Below are positions 33,281 to 41,572 of a DNA stretch of 64,000 nucleotides, piece after piece. The stretch is from UBA5972 sp964637875. GTDB taxonomy: Bacteria; Pseudomonadota; Alphaproteobacteria; Rhodobacterales; Rhodobacteraceae. The stretch covers positions 5,056 to 69,055 of the forward strand of contig CAZWXK010000008.1 in assembly GCA_964637875.1 (NCBI GenBank), written 5' to 3'. Under the pieces are notes generated by a model. The model was not told the DNA's origin. It searched no databases and saw nothing but the letters and a program-made list of their open reading frames with translations. How positions within the stretch are numbered: position 1 is the first letter of the stretch; the number at the start of each line of letters is the position of its first letter. The position numbers and the translations under genes were made by a program.

Positions 33281-34633
33281 ATGTCAGCCCACGGCACCCC
33301 GATTCCCATGACGTCACGCCGCGCCGCCCCCCTGAAAGGTGTGGCGCAGATCCCCGGCGACAAGTCGATCAGCCATCGTGCGCTGATTCTCGGCGCGCTC
33401 AGCGTCGGGGAAACCTGGATATCCGGCCTGCTGGAAGGCCAGGACGTGCTGGATACCGCCAGGGCCATGGCTGCCTTCGGTGCCGAGGTCGAGCGTCTGG
33501 GTGATGGCGAGTGGCGCGTGCATGGCGTTGGTGTCGGTGGCTTTGCCGAACCAGAAGACGTGATCGATTGCGGCAATGCGGGCACCGGCGTGCGGCTGAT
33601 CATGGGGGCGATGGCCACGACGCCGATCAACGCAACTTTCACGGGTGATGCAAGCCTGCGTGCGCGCCCCATGGCCCGCATCACCGACCCGCTGGCACTG
33701 TTTGGCGCATGTGCCCATGGGCGCAGCGGCGGGCGGCTGCCGCTGACACTGGTCGGCGCGCAGGATGCGGTGCCGGTGCGCTATGAAACCCCGGTTGCCT
33801 CGGCCCAGGTGAAATCGGCGGTGCTGCTGGCAGGGCTGAACGCGCCGGGGCAGACGGTGGTGATCGAAAGGACCCCGACGCGCGACCATACCGAACGGAT
33901 GCTGGCGGGCTTTGGCGCCGAAATCACGACCGAGGTCACCGATCAAGGCCAGGTCATCACCTTGACAGGCCAGCCGGAACTGACCGGGCAGACCATCGTC
34001 GTGCCGCGCGATCCCAGCTCGGCCGCGTTTCCGGTCTGCGCGGCCCTGATCGTGCCGGATTCGGATGTGCTGGTGCCAGGGATCGGGCTGAACCCGACCC
34101 GCGCCGGCCTTTTCACCACCCTGCGCGAGATGGGCGCCGACCTGACCTATGAAAACGAGCGCATCGAGGGGGGCGAGCCGGTTGCCGATCTGCGCGCGCG
34201 GTTTTCGCCCGACCTCAGGGGCATCACCGTTCCGCCCGAACGCGCCGCCAGCATGATCGACGAATATCCGATTCTCTCGGTTGTGGCCGCCTTTGCCCAC
34301 GGCCAGACCGTCATGCGCGGCATTCACGAGCTGCGCGTCAAGGAATCCGACCGCATCAAGGCGATGGTCGAGGGGCTGCGCGCCAATGGGGTAAAGGTGG
34401 ACGAGGAAGAAGACGGCATGATCGTGCATGGCCGCGGCCCCGATGGCGTGCCGGGTGGCGCAACTGTTGCAACCCATCTGGACCACCGTATCGCCATGTC
34501 GTTTTTGTGTCTTGGCATGGCGGCGCAAAAGGCGGTGTCGATCGACGATGGCGCGCCGGTTGCCACCAGCTTTCCGGTGTTCGAGGGGCTGATGGCCGGT
34601 CTGGGTGCGCAGATTGTGCGCGCCAACAGTTAG
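33281..34633 (+). CDS. aroA: 3-phosphoshikimate 1-carboxyvinyltransferase (EPSP synthase)
   Basis: The 450-residue shikimate-pathway enzyme has GDKSISHRALILGAL (Lys28), IDCGNAGTGVRLIMG, FTGDASLRARPM, SAQVKSAVLLAGLN, DPSSAAFP and ELRVKESDR. The spacing of these motifs follows the class II (CP4-like) branch rather than the E. coli branch. At the position where the CP4 enzyme has alanine in GNAAT, this protein has glycine (Gly101), the residue usual in glyphosate-sensitive enzymes. ATG 33281 is the first good start; ATG 33308 is another. It begins the aroA-membrane protein-cmk-rpsA group. Confidence 0.95.
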   Translation: MSAHGTPIPMTSRRAAPLKGVAQIPGDKSISHRALILGALSVGETWISGLLEGQDVLDTARAMAAFGAEVERLGDGEWRVHGVGVGGFAEPEDVIDCGNAGTGVRLIMGAMATTPINATFTGDASLRARPMARITDPLALFGACAHGRSGGRLPLTLVGAQDAVPVRYETPVASAQVKSAVLLAGLNAPGQTVVIERTPTRDHTERMLAGFGAEITTEVTDQGQVITLTGQPELTGQTIVVPRDPSSAAFPVCAALIVPDSDVLVPGIGLNPTRAGLFTTLREMGADLTYENERIEGGEPVADLRARFSPDLRGITVPPERAASMIDEYPILSVVAAFAHGQTVMRGIHELRVKESDRIKAMVEGLRANGVKVDEEEDGMIVHGRGPDGVPGGATVATHLDHRIAMSFLCLGMAAQKAVSIDDGAPVATSFPVFEGLMAGLGAQIVRANS

Positions 34634-34642
34634 GGGGATATG

Positions 34643-35158
34643 ATGAAGCTGCTCTACTGGGCCGTTCTGGCGATCATGGCGGGGCTTTACGCCGTGCTGT
34701 TGCTGTCAACGGAACCGAGATTGGCCGCCTATACCGGGGGGCTGCCCTTGTTCGACCTGCGCCCGCTTGGTTATTCTCTGGCGGATGCGCGGGAATATCT
34801 GTCGGCGCTTTCGCGCGCCGGGCAAAGCTATTACCTGACGCGCTGGTTTGCGCTGGACATGACCTTTCTGATGTTTCTGACCGTTTCCTTCATGTCCACG
34901 CTATGGCAGCTCTACCGCCGTCCGGCACTGGCATGGCGGGTGGCGATCATCGTCCTGCCCCTGCTTTACGGCGGGCTTGATGCGGCTGAAAATTTCCGTG
35001 TGGCCATTCTGGTGTCGGGCGGCGTTGACGGGTTGACGCGGGCCAATGTCGCCGCCGCAAGTCTGATGACACAGGGCAAGTTCGTTGTATTCTTCATCCT
35101 TGTCGCCATGGTCGCGGCCGGGATGGTCCGGCGGTTTCGCGCCAGGGCGGCGCGATGA
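34643..35158 (+). CDS. Conserved four-helix membrane protein of unknown function
   Basis: The 171-residue protein has four hydrophobic helices: about 4-21, 74-88, 98-118 and 144-160. Between helices 1 and 2 lies a polar loop with AREYLSALSRAGQSYYLTRW. No catalytic motif is evident. Two ATGs lie in tandem at 34640 and 34643; GGGGG is best spaced for the second. It lies between aroA (9 bases) and cmk (ATGA overlap), so it is cotranscribed with both. I do not recognise a named family. Confidence 0.7.
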   Translation: MKLLYWAVLAIMAGLYAVLLLSTEPRLAAYTGGLPLFDLRPLGYSLADAREYLSALSRAGQSYYLTRWFALDMTFLMFLTVSFMSTLWQLYRRPALAWRVAIIVLPLLYGGLDAAENFRVAILVSGGVDGLTRANVAAASLMTQGKFVVFFILVAMVAAGMVRRFRARAAR

Positions 35159-35775
35159 GGTTCACCGTTGCCATCGACGGCCCGGCAGCGGCGGGCAAGG
35201 GCACCATCGCGCGCGCCGTGGCCGATCACTTCGGCTTTGCCCATCTCGACACCGGCCTTTTGTATCGCGCCACGGGCCGCAAGGTTCTGGCGGGGATGGC
35301 TCCGGTCGAGGCGGCGCGCATCCTGACGCCCGACGACCTGAATGCCTCCGATCTGCGCAGCGCCGAGGTTGCCGCCGCTGCATCCAGGGTTGCCGCCATC
35401 CCCGAGGTCCGTGCGGCGCTGGTCGATTTCCAGCGCCGTTTTGCCCGGCGCGAGGGCGGCGCGGTGCTGGACGGGCGCGACATCGGCACCGTGATCTGCC
35501 CCGAGGCCGAGGCCAAGCTGTATGTCACAGCCTCGGACGAGGTGCGCGCACGCCGCCGTTATGACGAGCTGCGTGCCGCCGGCACCCGAACCACCCTTGA
35601 CGAGGTGCTTGCCGACCTGCGCACCCGCGATGCCCGCGATGCCGGGCGCGATGTTGCGCCCATGCGCCCGGCTGATGATGCGCTCTTGCTAGATACGACG
35701 GATTTGTCTATAGACGCGGCTGTCGCCGAGGCGGTAGCGCATATAACAAAAAGAATCGGGCAGGGTCGGGATTAG
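35155..35775 (+). CDS. cmk: Cytidylate kinase
   Basis: The 206-residue kinase has an N-terminal P-loop, AIDGPAAAGKGTIARAVA, then LDTGLLYRATG and GRDIGTVICPEAEAKLYVTA (catalytic Arg/Asp region), ending with LLDTTDLSID. It phosphorylates CMP and dCMP. The start overlaps the upstream stop. rpsA follows after about 117 bases, the usual neighbour order. Confidence 0.94.
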   Translation: MRFTVAIDGPAAAGKGTIARAVADHFGFAHLDTGLLYRATGRKVLAGMAPVEAARILTPDDLNASDLRSAEVAAAASRVAAIPEVRAALVDFQRRFARREGGAVLDGRDIGTVICPEAEAKLYVTASDEVRARRRYDELRAAGTRTTLDEVLADLRTRDARDAGRDVAPMRPADDALLLDTTDLSIDAAVAEAVAHITKRIGQGRD

Positions 35776-35892
35776 CACCGGCCCTCTTTGGTTCTTGCCT
35801 GTTCGGGCTCCCATCTCAGACCCAACCAACCGAAAGACCGGTGGACCCAACCACCTGGCCCGCAAAACGAACTGAAAAGGATATCTGTTTAC

Positions 35893-37578
35893 ATGTCAGC
35901 AAATGCGACAATGGAAGAATTCGAAAGCCTCCTGAACGAGAGCTTCGAGCTGGACACCCCCAAGGAGGGGAGCGTCGTCAAGGGCACTGTCATCGCCATC
36001 GAGAACGGACAGGCCATCATCGATATCGGCTACAAGATGGAAGGCCGTGTTGATCTCAAGGAATTTGCAAATCCCGGCGAGCCGCCCGAAATCGAGGTTG
36101 GCGATACCGTCGAGGTTTATCTTGAACGTGTCGAGAACGCCCGTGGCGAGGCCGTCATCAGCCGTGACAAGGCCCGCCGTGAAGAGGCCTGGGACCGTCT
36201 TGAAAAGGCCGCCGCCAATGACGAACGCGTCGAAGGCGCGATCTTTGGCCGCGTCAAGGGCGGGTTCACCGTCGATCTGGGCGGTGCCGTGGCATTCCTG
36301 CCCGGCAGCCAGGTCGATGTGCGCCCGGTACGCGACGCCTCGGCCCTGATGGGCATCAAGCAGCCCTTCCAGATCCTGAAAATGGACCGTCGCCGTGGCA
36401 ACATCGTCGTTTCCCGCCGTGCCATCCTGGAAGAAAGCCGCGCCGAGCAGCGCGCCGAGATCGTCGGCAAGCTGAACGAAGGCGACGTCGTGGAAGGTGT
36501 GGTCAAGAACATCACCGAATATGGTGCATTTGTCGATCTGGGCGGTGTTGACGGCCTTCTGCATGTCACCGACATGGCCTGGCGCCGGGTCAACCACCCG
36601 TCGGAAATCGTGTCGATCGGTGAAACCATCAAGGTGCAGATCGTCAAGATCAACAAGGAAACCTTGCGCATCAGCCTGGGTCTCAAGCAGCTGCAGGAAG
36701 ACCCCTGGACCAATGTCGAGGAAAAATATGCGCTGGGCTCGGTCCACAAGGGCCGCGTGACCAACATCACCGACTATGGCGCCTTCGTCGAGCTGGAGCC
36801 CGGCGTCGAGGGCCTCGTCCACGTTTCCGAAATGTCCTGGACCAAGAAGAACGTACATCCGGGCAAGATCGTTTCCACCTCGCAAGAGGTTGACGTGATG
36901 ATCCTGGAGATCGACACCGCCAAGCGCCGTGTCAGCCTTGGCCTGAAACAGACCCAGGGCAACCCGTGGGAAAACTTCAAGAAGGCATTCCCCGTGGGCA
37001 CCGAGGTCGAGGGCGAGGTCAAGAACATCACCGAATTCGGCCTGTTCATCGGGCTCGAAGGCGGCATCGACGGCATGGTTCACCTGTCCGATCTGGACTG
37101 GAACCGTTCGGGCGAAGAAGCCATGGAAGATTATCGCAAGGGCGATATCGTCAAGGCCATGGTCACCGATGTCGATGTCGAAAAAGAGCGCATCAGCCTG
37201 TCGATCAAGGCGCTGGAAGGCGACCCGTTTGCCGAGGCAACATCGGGCGTCAAGCGTGGCGATGTGGTGACCGTGACCGTCACCAAGATCGAGGATGGCG
37301 GCATCGAGGTCGAATATGACGGCATGAAAAGCTTTATCCGTCGCTCGGACCTGTCGCGCGACCGGTCGGAACAGCGTCCCGAGCGCTTTTCGGTTGGCGA
37401 CAAGGTGGATGCCCGCGTCACCAATATCGACCGCAATTCGCGCCGTCTGGGCCTGTCGATCAAGGCCCGCGAGATCGCCGAGGAAAAAGAAGCCGTCAAG
37501 CAATACGGCTCGTCCGATTCAGGCGCCAGCCTGGGCGACATCCTTGGTGCCGCCCTCAAGGGCAAGGACAAGGAGTGA
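35893..37578 (+). CDS. rpsA: 30S ribosomal protein S1
   Basis: The 561-residue protein has six S1 RNA-binding repeats, recognisable by recurring GxVxxITxYGAFVDL-type segments (for example GVVKNITEYGAFVDLGG, GRVTNITDYGAFVELEP, GEVKNITEFGLFIGLEG). It helps the ribosome bind mRNAs. ATG 35893 gives the typical MSANATMEEFESLL N-terminus; AAAAGGA lies about 11 bases upstream. The open frame extends back to 35788 without a credible start. A strong terminator follows 33 bases after the stop. Confidence 0.97.
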   Translation: MSANATMEEFESLLNESFELDTPKEGSVVKGTVIAIENGQAIIDIGYKMEGRVDLKEFANPGEPPEIEVGDTVEVYLERVENARGEAVISRDKARREEAWDRLEKAAANDERVEGAIFGRVKGGFTVDLGGAVAFLPGSQVDVRPVRDASALMGIKQPFQILKMDRRRGNIVVSRRAILEESRAEQRAEIVGKLNEGDVVEGVVKNITEYGAFVDLGGVDGLLHVTDMAWRRVNHPSEIVSIGETIKVQIVKINKETLRISLGLKQLQEDPWTNVEEKYALGSVHKGRVTNITDYGAFVELEPGVEGLVHVSEMSWTKKNVHPGKIVSTSQEVDVMILEIDTAKRRVSLGLKQTQGNPWENFKKAFPVGTEVEGEVKNITEFGLFIGLEGGIDGMVHLSDLDWNRSGEEAMEDYRKGDIVKAMVTDVDVEKERISLSIKALEGDPFAEATSGVKRGDVVTVTVTKIEDGGIEVEYDGMKSFIRRSDLSRDRSEQRPERFSVGDKVDARVTNIDRNSRRLGLSIKAREIAEEKEAVKQYGSSDSGASLGDILGAALKGKDKE

Positions 37579-37914
37579 TTCGCGTCCCGGCATGAGGACT
37601 TCGATACCTTGCAAACGGCCCCCGTGGGGGCCGTTTGTGCGTTTGTCAGGGTGGCCGGATGGCGCGAATCACCTGCAGGGTGGATGCACCGCGTTCGGGT
37701 TCGCCCCTGGTTCACGCCGTTCAAACCGGCAGTATGGGGGTGCACGAGTGAAAACGGATGGGCAAACAGGGCGTTACCGTGGAATTTCCGTCGCCTCGGG
37801 GGGTGTGCTCTATTCCCTGACAGGCGATTTTCTGCCAAACTCGATACATAAGGTAGCGTTGGGTTTCCGCCCCGCCAAAAACGGCGGGTGGCGGGCGATT
37901 CGGAGGGCAAATGC
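37579..37914 (+). other. Intergenic region rpsA-ihfB, 336 bases
   Basis: The region holds the rpsA terminator at 37612-37637 and the control region of ihfB. A CTGACA at about 37818 and TACATAAGG further on may be promoter elements, but neither is a strong match. I see no small gene or other repeat in it. Confidence 0.5.
37612..37637 (+). terminator. Rho-independent terminator after rpsA
   Basis: CAAACGGCCCCC and GGGGGCCGTTTG form a perfect 12-bp stem with only GT between them, so the tip will open to a larger loop. TGCGTTTGT follows. Confidence 0.8.
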
Positions 37915-38196
37915 ATGATAAGATCGGAACTGGTCCAGAAAATTGCCGAGGAAAACCCCCATCTCTATCAACGTGATGTCGAACGTATCGTGTCCACGAT
38001 CTTTGATGAAATCATCGAAGCGATGGCCAATGGCAACCGGGTGGAACTGCGCGGCTTTGGCGCCTTTTCAGTCAAGAAGCGCGATGCAAGGGTGGGCCGC
38101 AATCCCCGGACTGGCGAATCGGTCAAGGTCGAGGAAAAATATGTGCCGTTCTTCAAGACCGGCAAACTCTTGCGGGACCGTCTGAACGGCGGCTGA
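37915..38196 (+). CDS. ihfB: Integration host factor beta subunit
   Basis: The 93-residue HU/IHF-family protein has IRSELVQKIAEENPHL at the N-terminus and GRNPRTGESVKVEEKYVPFFKTGKLLRDRL at the C-terminus, including the DNA-intercalating proline arm. The adjacent lapA-trpF-trpB order supports IHF-beta rather than HU. ATG 37915 follows CGGAGGGC. It bends DNA in recombination, replication and transcription. Confidence 0.95.
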   Translation: MIRSELVQKIAEENPHLYQRDVERIVSTIFDEIIEAMANGNRVELRGFGAFSVKKRDARVGRNPRTGESVKVEEKYVPFFKTGKLLRDRLNGG

Positions 38197-38221
38197 CCCA
38201 TCAACACCGACAGAGGCCGCC

Positions 38222-38566
38222 ATGTTGCGCATCATCCGCTATCTTTTCCTGGCCGTGGTCGGGATCGTTCTTGTCGTCGTGTCGCTGGCCAATCGTGGCG
38301 TGGTGACGCTTCACGTCGTCCCCGGCGAGCTGGCCCCGTTTCTGCCCCTTCCCAATTCCCTTGAACTGCCACTGTTCCTGGTCATTCTGGGGTCGGTCAT
38401 CGTGGGGCTGCTGATCGGCTTTGTTCTGGAATACATCCGGGAATACCGCCACCGGGCCGAGGCCGCCCGGCGCAAGCGCGAGATCGGAAAGATGGAGCGT
38501 GAATTGCGTGGCTTGCGCGACAAGACCGGCGAGGGCAAGGATGATGTTCTTGCCCTGCTTGAATGA
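38222..38566 (+). CDS. LapA (DUF1049) family membrane protein
   Basis: The 114-residue protein has two helices, about 4-24 and 50-70, joined by a short periplasmic loop (VTLHVVPGELAPFLPLPNSLELP). A positively charged coiled tail follows (EYIREYRHRAEAARRKREIGKMERELRGL). This matches LapA-domain proteins, which work with LapB in lipopolysaccharide regulation in E. coli; a role here is inferred. It lies 25 bases after ihfB and 36 before trpF. Confidence 0.82.
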   Translation: MLRIIRYLFLAVVGIVLVVVSLANRGVVTLHVVPGELAPFLPLPNSLELPLFLVILGSVIVGLLIGFVLEYIREYRHRAEAARRKREIGKMERELRGLRDKTGEGKDDVLALLE

Positions 38567-38602
38567 CGTGCGGGCGTCCGGGCCACTGACGGGATCAAGA
38601 CA

Positions 38603-39238
38603 ATGAAGGCAAAGATCTGCGGCCTGACCGACAGTGCCGCGTTGCATGCGGCAGCGCAAGGAGGGGCGGCCTATATGGGGTTCGTGTTCTTTGCAGGATC
38701 GCCCCGCAACCTTTCGTTCGACAGGGCACGCGAGCTGATGGTCGAGGTCCCGCCCGGCATCTGCAAGGTTGCCCTGACGGTAGATGCCGATGACGACTTT
38801 CTCGACAGGCTGACGGCGACACTTCCGGTGGACATGATGCAGCTGCATGGCCATGAGCCGCCGGAAAGGGTTGCGGAAATCCGCATGCGCCTCGGTCTGC
38901 CGGTGATGAAGGCCGTCGGCATTGCGGATGAGGATGATTTGCCCCTGCTGGACGAATATGCGCGGGTTGCCGATCAATTGCTGGTCGATGCCAGACCACC
39001 CCATAGCGCCACGCTGCCCGGAGGCAATGGCTCGGCCTTCGACTGGCGGCTGATCGCAAACCGCCGCTGGACCGTACCCTGGATGCTGGCGGGCGGCCTG
39101 ACGCCCGATAACGTGGCTCAGGCCATTGGCCTGACGGGGGCGGATCAGGTCGATGTCAGCTCGGGCGTTGAAAGTGCGCCGGGCGTCAAGGATGAAAAGA
39201 TGATCGCGGCGTTCCTCAAGGCCGCAAACGGAGTTTGA
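38603..39238 (+). CDS. trpF: Phosphoribosylanthranilate isomerase
   Basis: The 211-residue TIM-barrel enzyme of tryptophan synthesis begins KAKICGLTD, with catalytic Cys6. The catalytic aspartate is in LLVDARPP, and phosphate-binding MLAGGLTPDNV and VDVSSGVESAPGVKD complete the site. It precedes trpB by three bases; trpA is not in the window. Confidence 0.95.
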   Translation: MKAKICGLTDSAALHAAAQGGAAYMGFVFFAGSPRNLSFDRARELMVEVPPGICKVALTVDADDDFLDRLTATLPVDMMQLHGHEPPERVAEIRMRLGLPVMKAVGIADEDDLPLLDEYARVADQLLVDARPPHSATLPGGNGSAFDWRLIANRRWTVPWMLAGGLTPDNVAQAIGLTGADQVDVSSGVESAPGVKDEKMIAAFLKAANGV

Positions 39239-39241
39239 AAC

Positions 39242-40474
39242 ATGCCACAAGACCTGTTCAACAGCTTCATGGGCGGCCCCGACGAGAACGGGCGTTTCGG
39301 CATCTATGGCGGACGATTTGTCAGCGAAACATTGATGCCGCTGATCCTTTCGCTGGAAAAGGAATATGAAAGGGCCAAGACGGATGACAGTTTCTGGGCC
39401 GAGATGGACGACCTGTGGAAGCATTATGTCGGCCGTCCCAGCCCGCTCTATTTCGCCGAGCGCCTGACCCAGCGTCTTGGCGGCGCCAGGATCTATCTCA
39501 AGCGCGACGAGCTGAACCATACCGGCGCGCACAAGATCAACAACGTGCTGGGCCAGATCCTGCTGGCGCGCCGCATGGGCAAGAAACGTATCATCGCCGA
39601 AACCGGTGCCGGCCAGCATGGCGTTGCCACGGCAACCGTCTGTGCCAAGTTCGGCCTGCAATGCGTGGTTTACATGGGTGCGCATGATGTCGAGCGTCAG
39701 GCACCGAATGTCTTTCGCATGCGCCTGCTGGGGGCCGAGGTGGTGCCGGTCACATCCGGGCGCGGCACGCTGAAGGATGCGATGAACGACGCGCTGCGCG
39801 ATTGGGTGACAAACGTCGCCGACACCTTTTACTGCATCGGCACGGTCGCAGGCCCCCATCCCTATCCGGCGATGGTGCGCGATTTCCAGTCGATCATCGG
39901 CAAGGAAGTGCGCGAACAGATCATGCAGGCCGAGGGACGGCTGCCCGACACACTGGTAGCCGCCATCGGGGGGGGATCCAACGCGATGGGCCTGTTCTAC
40001 CCGTTCCTTGACGACAAGGATGTGCGCATCATCGGGGTCGAGGCCGGCGGCAAGGGTGTTGACGAAAAGATGCAGCACTGCGCCAGCCTGACAGGCGGGC
40101 GCCCCGGCGTGCTGCATGGCAACCGCACCTATCTGTTGCAGGATGATGACGGGCAGATCCTCGAAGGGTTCTCGATCTCGGCCGGGCTCGACTATCCGGG
40201 CATCGGTCCCGAACACAGCTGGCTGCACGACACGGGCCGCGCCGAATATGTGGCGATCACCGATGCCGAGGCGCTGGCCGCCTTTCAGCTGAGCTGCGAA
40301 ACCGAGGGAATCATTCCCGCGCTTGAACCCAGCCATGCGCTTGCCCATGTGGCGAAAATCGCGCCAGAGCTGCCAGACGACCACCTGATCGTGATGAACA
40401 TGTGCGGACGCGGTGACAAGGATATTTTTACCGTGGCCAGGGCACTGGGCGTCGAAATCGACACGGGCGGCTGA
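39242..40474 (+). CDS. trpB: Tryptophan synthase beta chain
   Basis: The 410-residue PLP enzyme has Lys98 in NHTGAHKINN, then ETGAGQHGVATA, CVVYMGAHDVERQAPNVFRM and the phosphate loop GGGSNAMGLFYP. It condenses indole with serine. The normal partner trpA is absent downstream, as is common in this group. The gene lies three bases after trpF and is followed by a long gene-poor stretch. Confidence 0.97.
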   Translation: MPQDLFNSFMGGPDENGRFGIYGGRFVSETLMPLILSLEKEYERAKTDDSFWAEMDDLWKHYVGRPSPLYFAERLTQRLGGARIYLKRDELNHTGAHKINNVLGQILLARRMGKKRIIAETGAGQHGVATATVCAKFGLQCVVYMGAHDVERQAPNVFRMRLLGAEVVPVTSGRGTLKDAMNDALRDWVTNVADTFYCIGTVAGPHPYPAMVRDFQSIIGKEVREQIMQAEGRLPDTLVAAIGGGSNAMGLFYPFLDDKDVRIIGVEAGGKGVDEKMQHCASLTGGRPGVLHGNRTYLLQDDDGQILEGFSISAGLDYPGIGPEHSWLHDTGRAEYVAITDAEALAAFQLSCETEGIIPALEPSHALAHVAKIAPELPDDHLIVMNMCGRGDKDIFTVARALGVEIDTGG

Positions 40475-40925
40475 GTTCGGCACTGAACGCGCCCCTAAAC
40501 TGGGGTTTATATGCCTAGCTCACCAGTTTAGCCGCCCGTTCTTAACCCCCATGGCAATTGCGATGCGCGCGCCCATGCCCAATTCTGCCGACATGGAAGA
40601 ATCAGGCACATGCCGCGCCGTGAGCCGAGATACGAAAACGGCGGGCAATCAGGCGATGGGCAGTACGACCATCGAGGCAAGGTGACGGTCCGCGCCATGT
40701 GCGGGCTGGCAGGAACCGCGTGGCATGTGGGGCGGAAAATTTCCGTTCGCCCCGCATGCGATGCGCAGTGATGTAACCAGTCGGGCCGAGAGGCCCTTTC
40801 CTTCACGGGGGCGTGAAACCCTGCGCGCCCTGGGGAAGGGAGGTTGAGTAAACAGGCCCGGCCGCGATATTGTTCATGTCGCGGTCGGGCAAAACCCGAA
40901 CGGCCCCACAAGGAGGGCGCAACCA
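40475..40925. other. Gene-poor structured region downstream of trpB, 451 bases
   Basis: No convincing gene was found. It contains an inverted repeat (TAAACTGG/CCAGTTTA at 40496-40503 and 40523-40530). A palindromic leader with TTCAC...GTGAA lies near 40801-40816, and a 12-bp hairpin sits at 40856-40890 ahead of the next gene. A short minus-strand frame here would encode only about 25-40 residues and has no ribosome site. Confidence 0.5.
40856..40890 (+). promoter_or_regulatory. Leader hairpin ahead of the PepSY-like gene
   Basis: A 12-bp stem (40856-40867 with 40879-40890, one G-T pair) encloses an 11-base loop. The end of its 3' arm, TCGGG, can instead pair with CCCGA at 40895-40899, so two alternative structures are possible 20-30 bases before the ribosome site. 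It could be an attenuator or a translational switch. Confidence 0.45.
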
Positions 40926-41372
40926 ATGAAACGCAGAACGATCCTGGCAATTGCCATTGTCGCCGCAATCGGTGCGGCTCCGGCATTCGGACAGACGGCG
41001 ATTCAGCAGAGATTCGTTTCCGAACTCAAGCAGCAGGGATTCGGCGACCTCAAGATCAACCGTACATGGCTGGGCCGGGTACGCATCACCGCCCAGAGCA
41101 AGGATTACAAGCGCGAGCTTGTCTTCAACCCCAATTCGGGCGAGATACTGCGTGACTATTGGGAGGCGACAAAACCCGGTGACGACAACCGGAACGAGGA
41201 CGCGAAAAAGGGCAAGAAGGAGGAACCCGCCGGTCTTCTGAATCCCGAGGATACGGCCCAAAGTGGTTTTCAGGACGGTGGCAGCCAGGACGGCGGCTCG
41301 GGCGATGGCGGCTCGGGCGATGGCGGCGACAGTGACGGTGGCGGTAGCGACGGTGGTGACAGCAATGACTGA
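40926..41372 (+). CDS. Secreted PepSY-like protein with Gly/Asp/Ser-rich tail
   Basis: The 148-residue protein has a signal peptide (RRTILAIAIVAAIGAAPAFGQ). A PepSY-like region follows (QQRFVSELKQQGFGDLKINRTWLGRVRITAQSKDYKRELVFNPNSGEILRDYW). The tail from about residue 95 is very acidic and glycine rich, with DGGSGDGGSGDGG repeats that could bind metal or simply be disordered. AAGGAGG precedes ATG 40926. It sits 200 bases before a membrane-anchored LuxR-type regulator and may act with it as a periplasmic sensor. The pairing is inference. Confidence 0.68.
   Translation: MKRRTILAIAIVAAIGAAPAFGQTAIQQRFVSELKQQGFGDLKINRTWLGRVRITAQSKDYKRELVFNPNSGEILRDYWEATKPGDDNRNEDAKKGKKEEPAGLLNPEDTAQSGFQDGGSQDGGSGDGGSGDGGDSDGGGSDGGDSND
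41292..41321 (+). repeat. In-gene tandem 15-bp repeat
   Basis: GGCGGCTCGGGCGAT is repeated exactly twice (41292-41306, 41307-41321), encoding the GGSGD units of the acidic tail. Copy number could vary between strains. Confidence 0.8.
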
Positions 41373-41572
41373 ACCAGGCCTGCCCGCGTGGTACGGCGCG
41401 CGCCAACAGCCCGGCACGACGCGGGCGCATCAGTCGCCCGGTAGCAGGCCCAGCGGCAGCCAGCTGCCCCTCCCGGCCGATGGAGCGGATGCATGATGTG
41501 CCCTGTTGCACAGGCTGCATCCGCCGCCCATAATCCCCTTTGTCGGCAACAAGGGTAACAAGGTATCGCCTC

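Noticed and set aside
38201..40483. A 760-codon open frame on the minus strand opposite lapA, trpF and trpB
   Set aside because: It lies exactly antisense to three certain genes; long antisense frames are expected in high-GC sequence with strong third-position bias, and its protein has no recognisable domain.
40528..40986. A minus-strand ORF of 152 codons downstream of trpB
   Set aside because: It runs into the start of the PepSY-like gene, lacks a ribosome site and its composition looks like random high-GC translation.
41292..41372. RTX calcium-binding nonapeptide repeats in the acidic tail
   Set aside because: The tail has GGSGD units but not the GGxGxDxUx nonapeptide spacing needed for an RTX roll.
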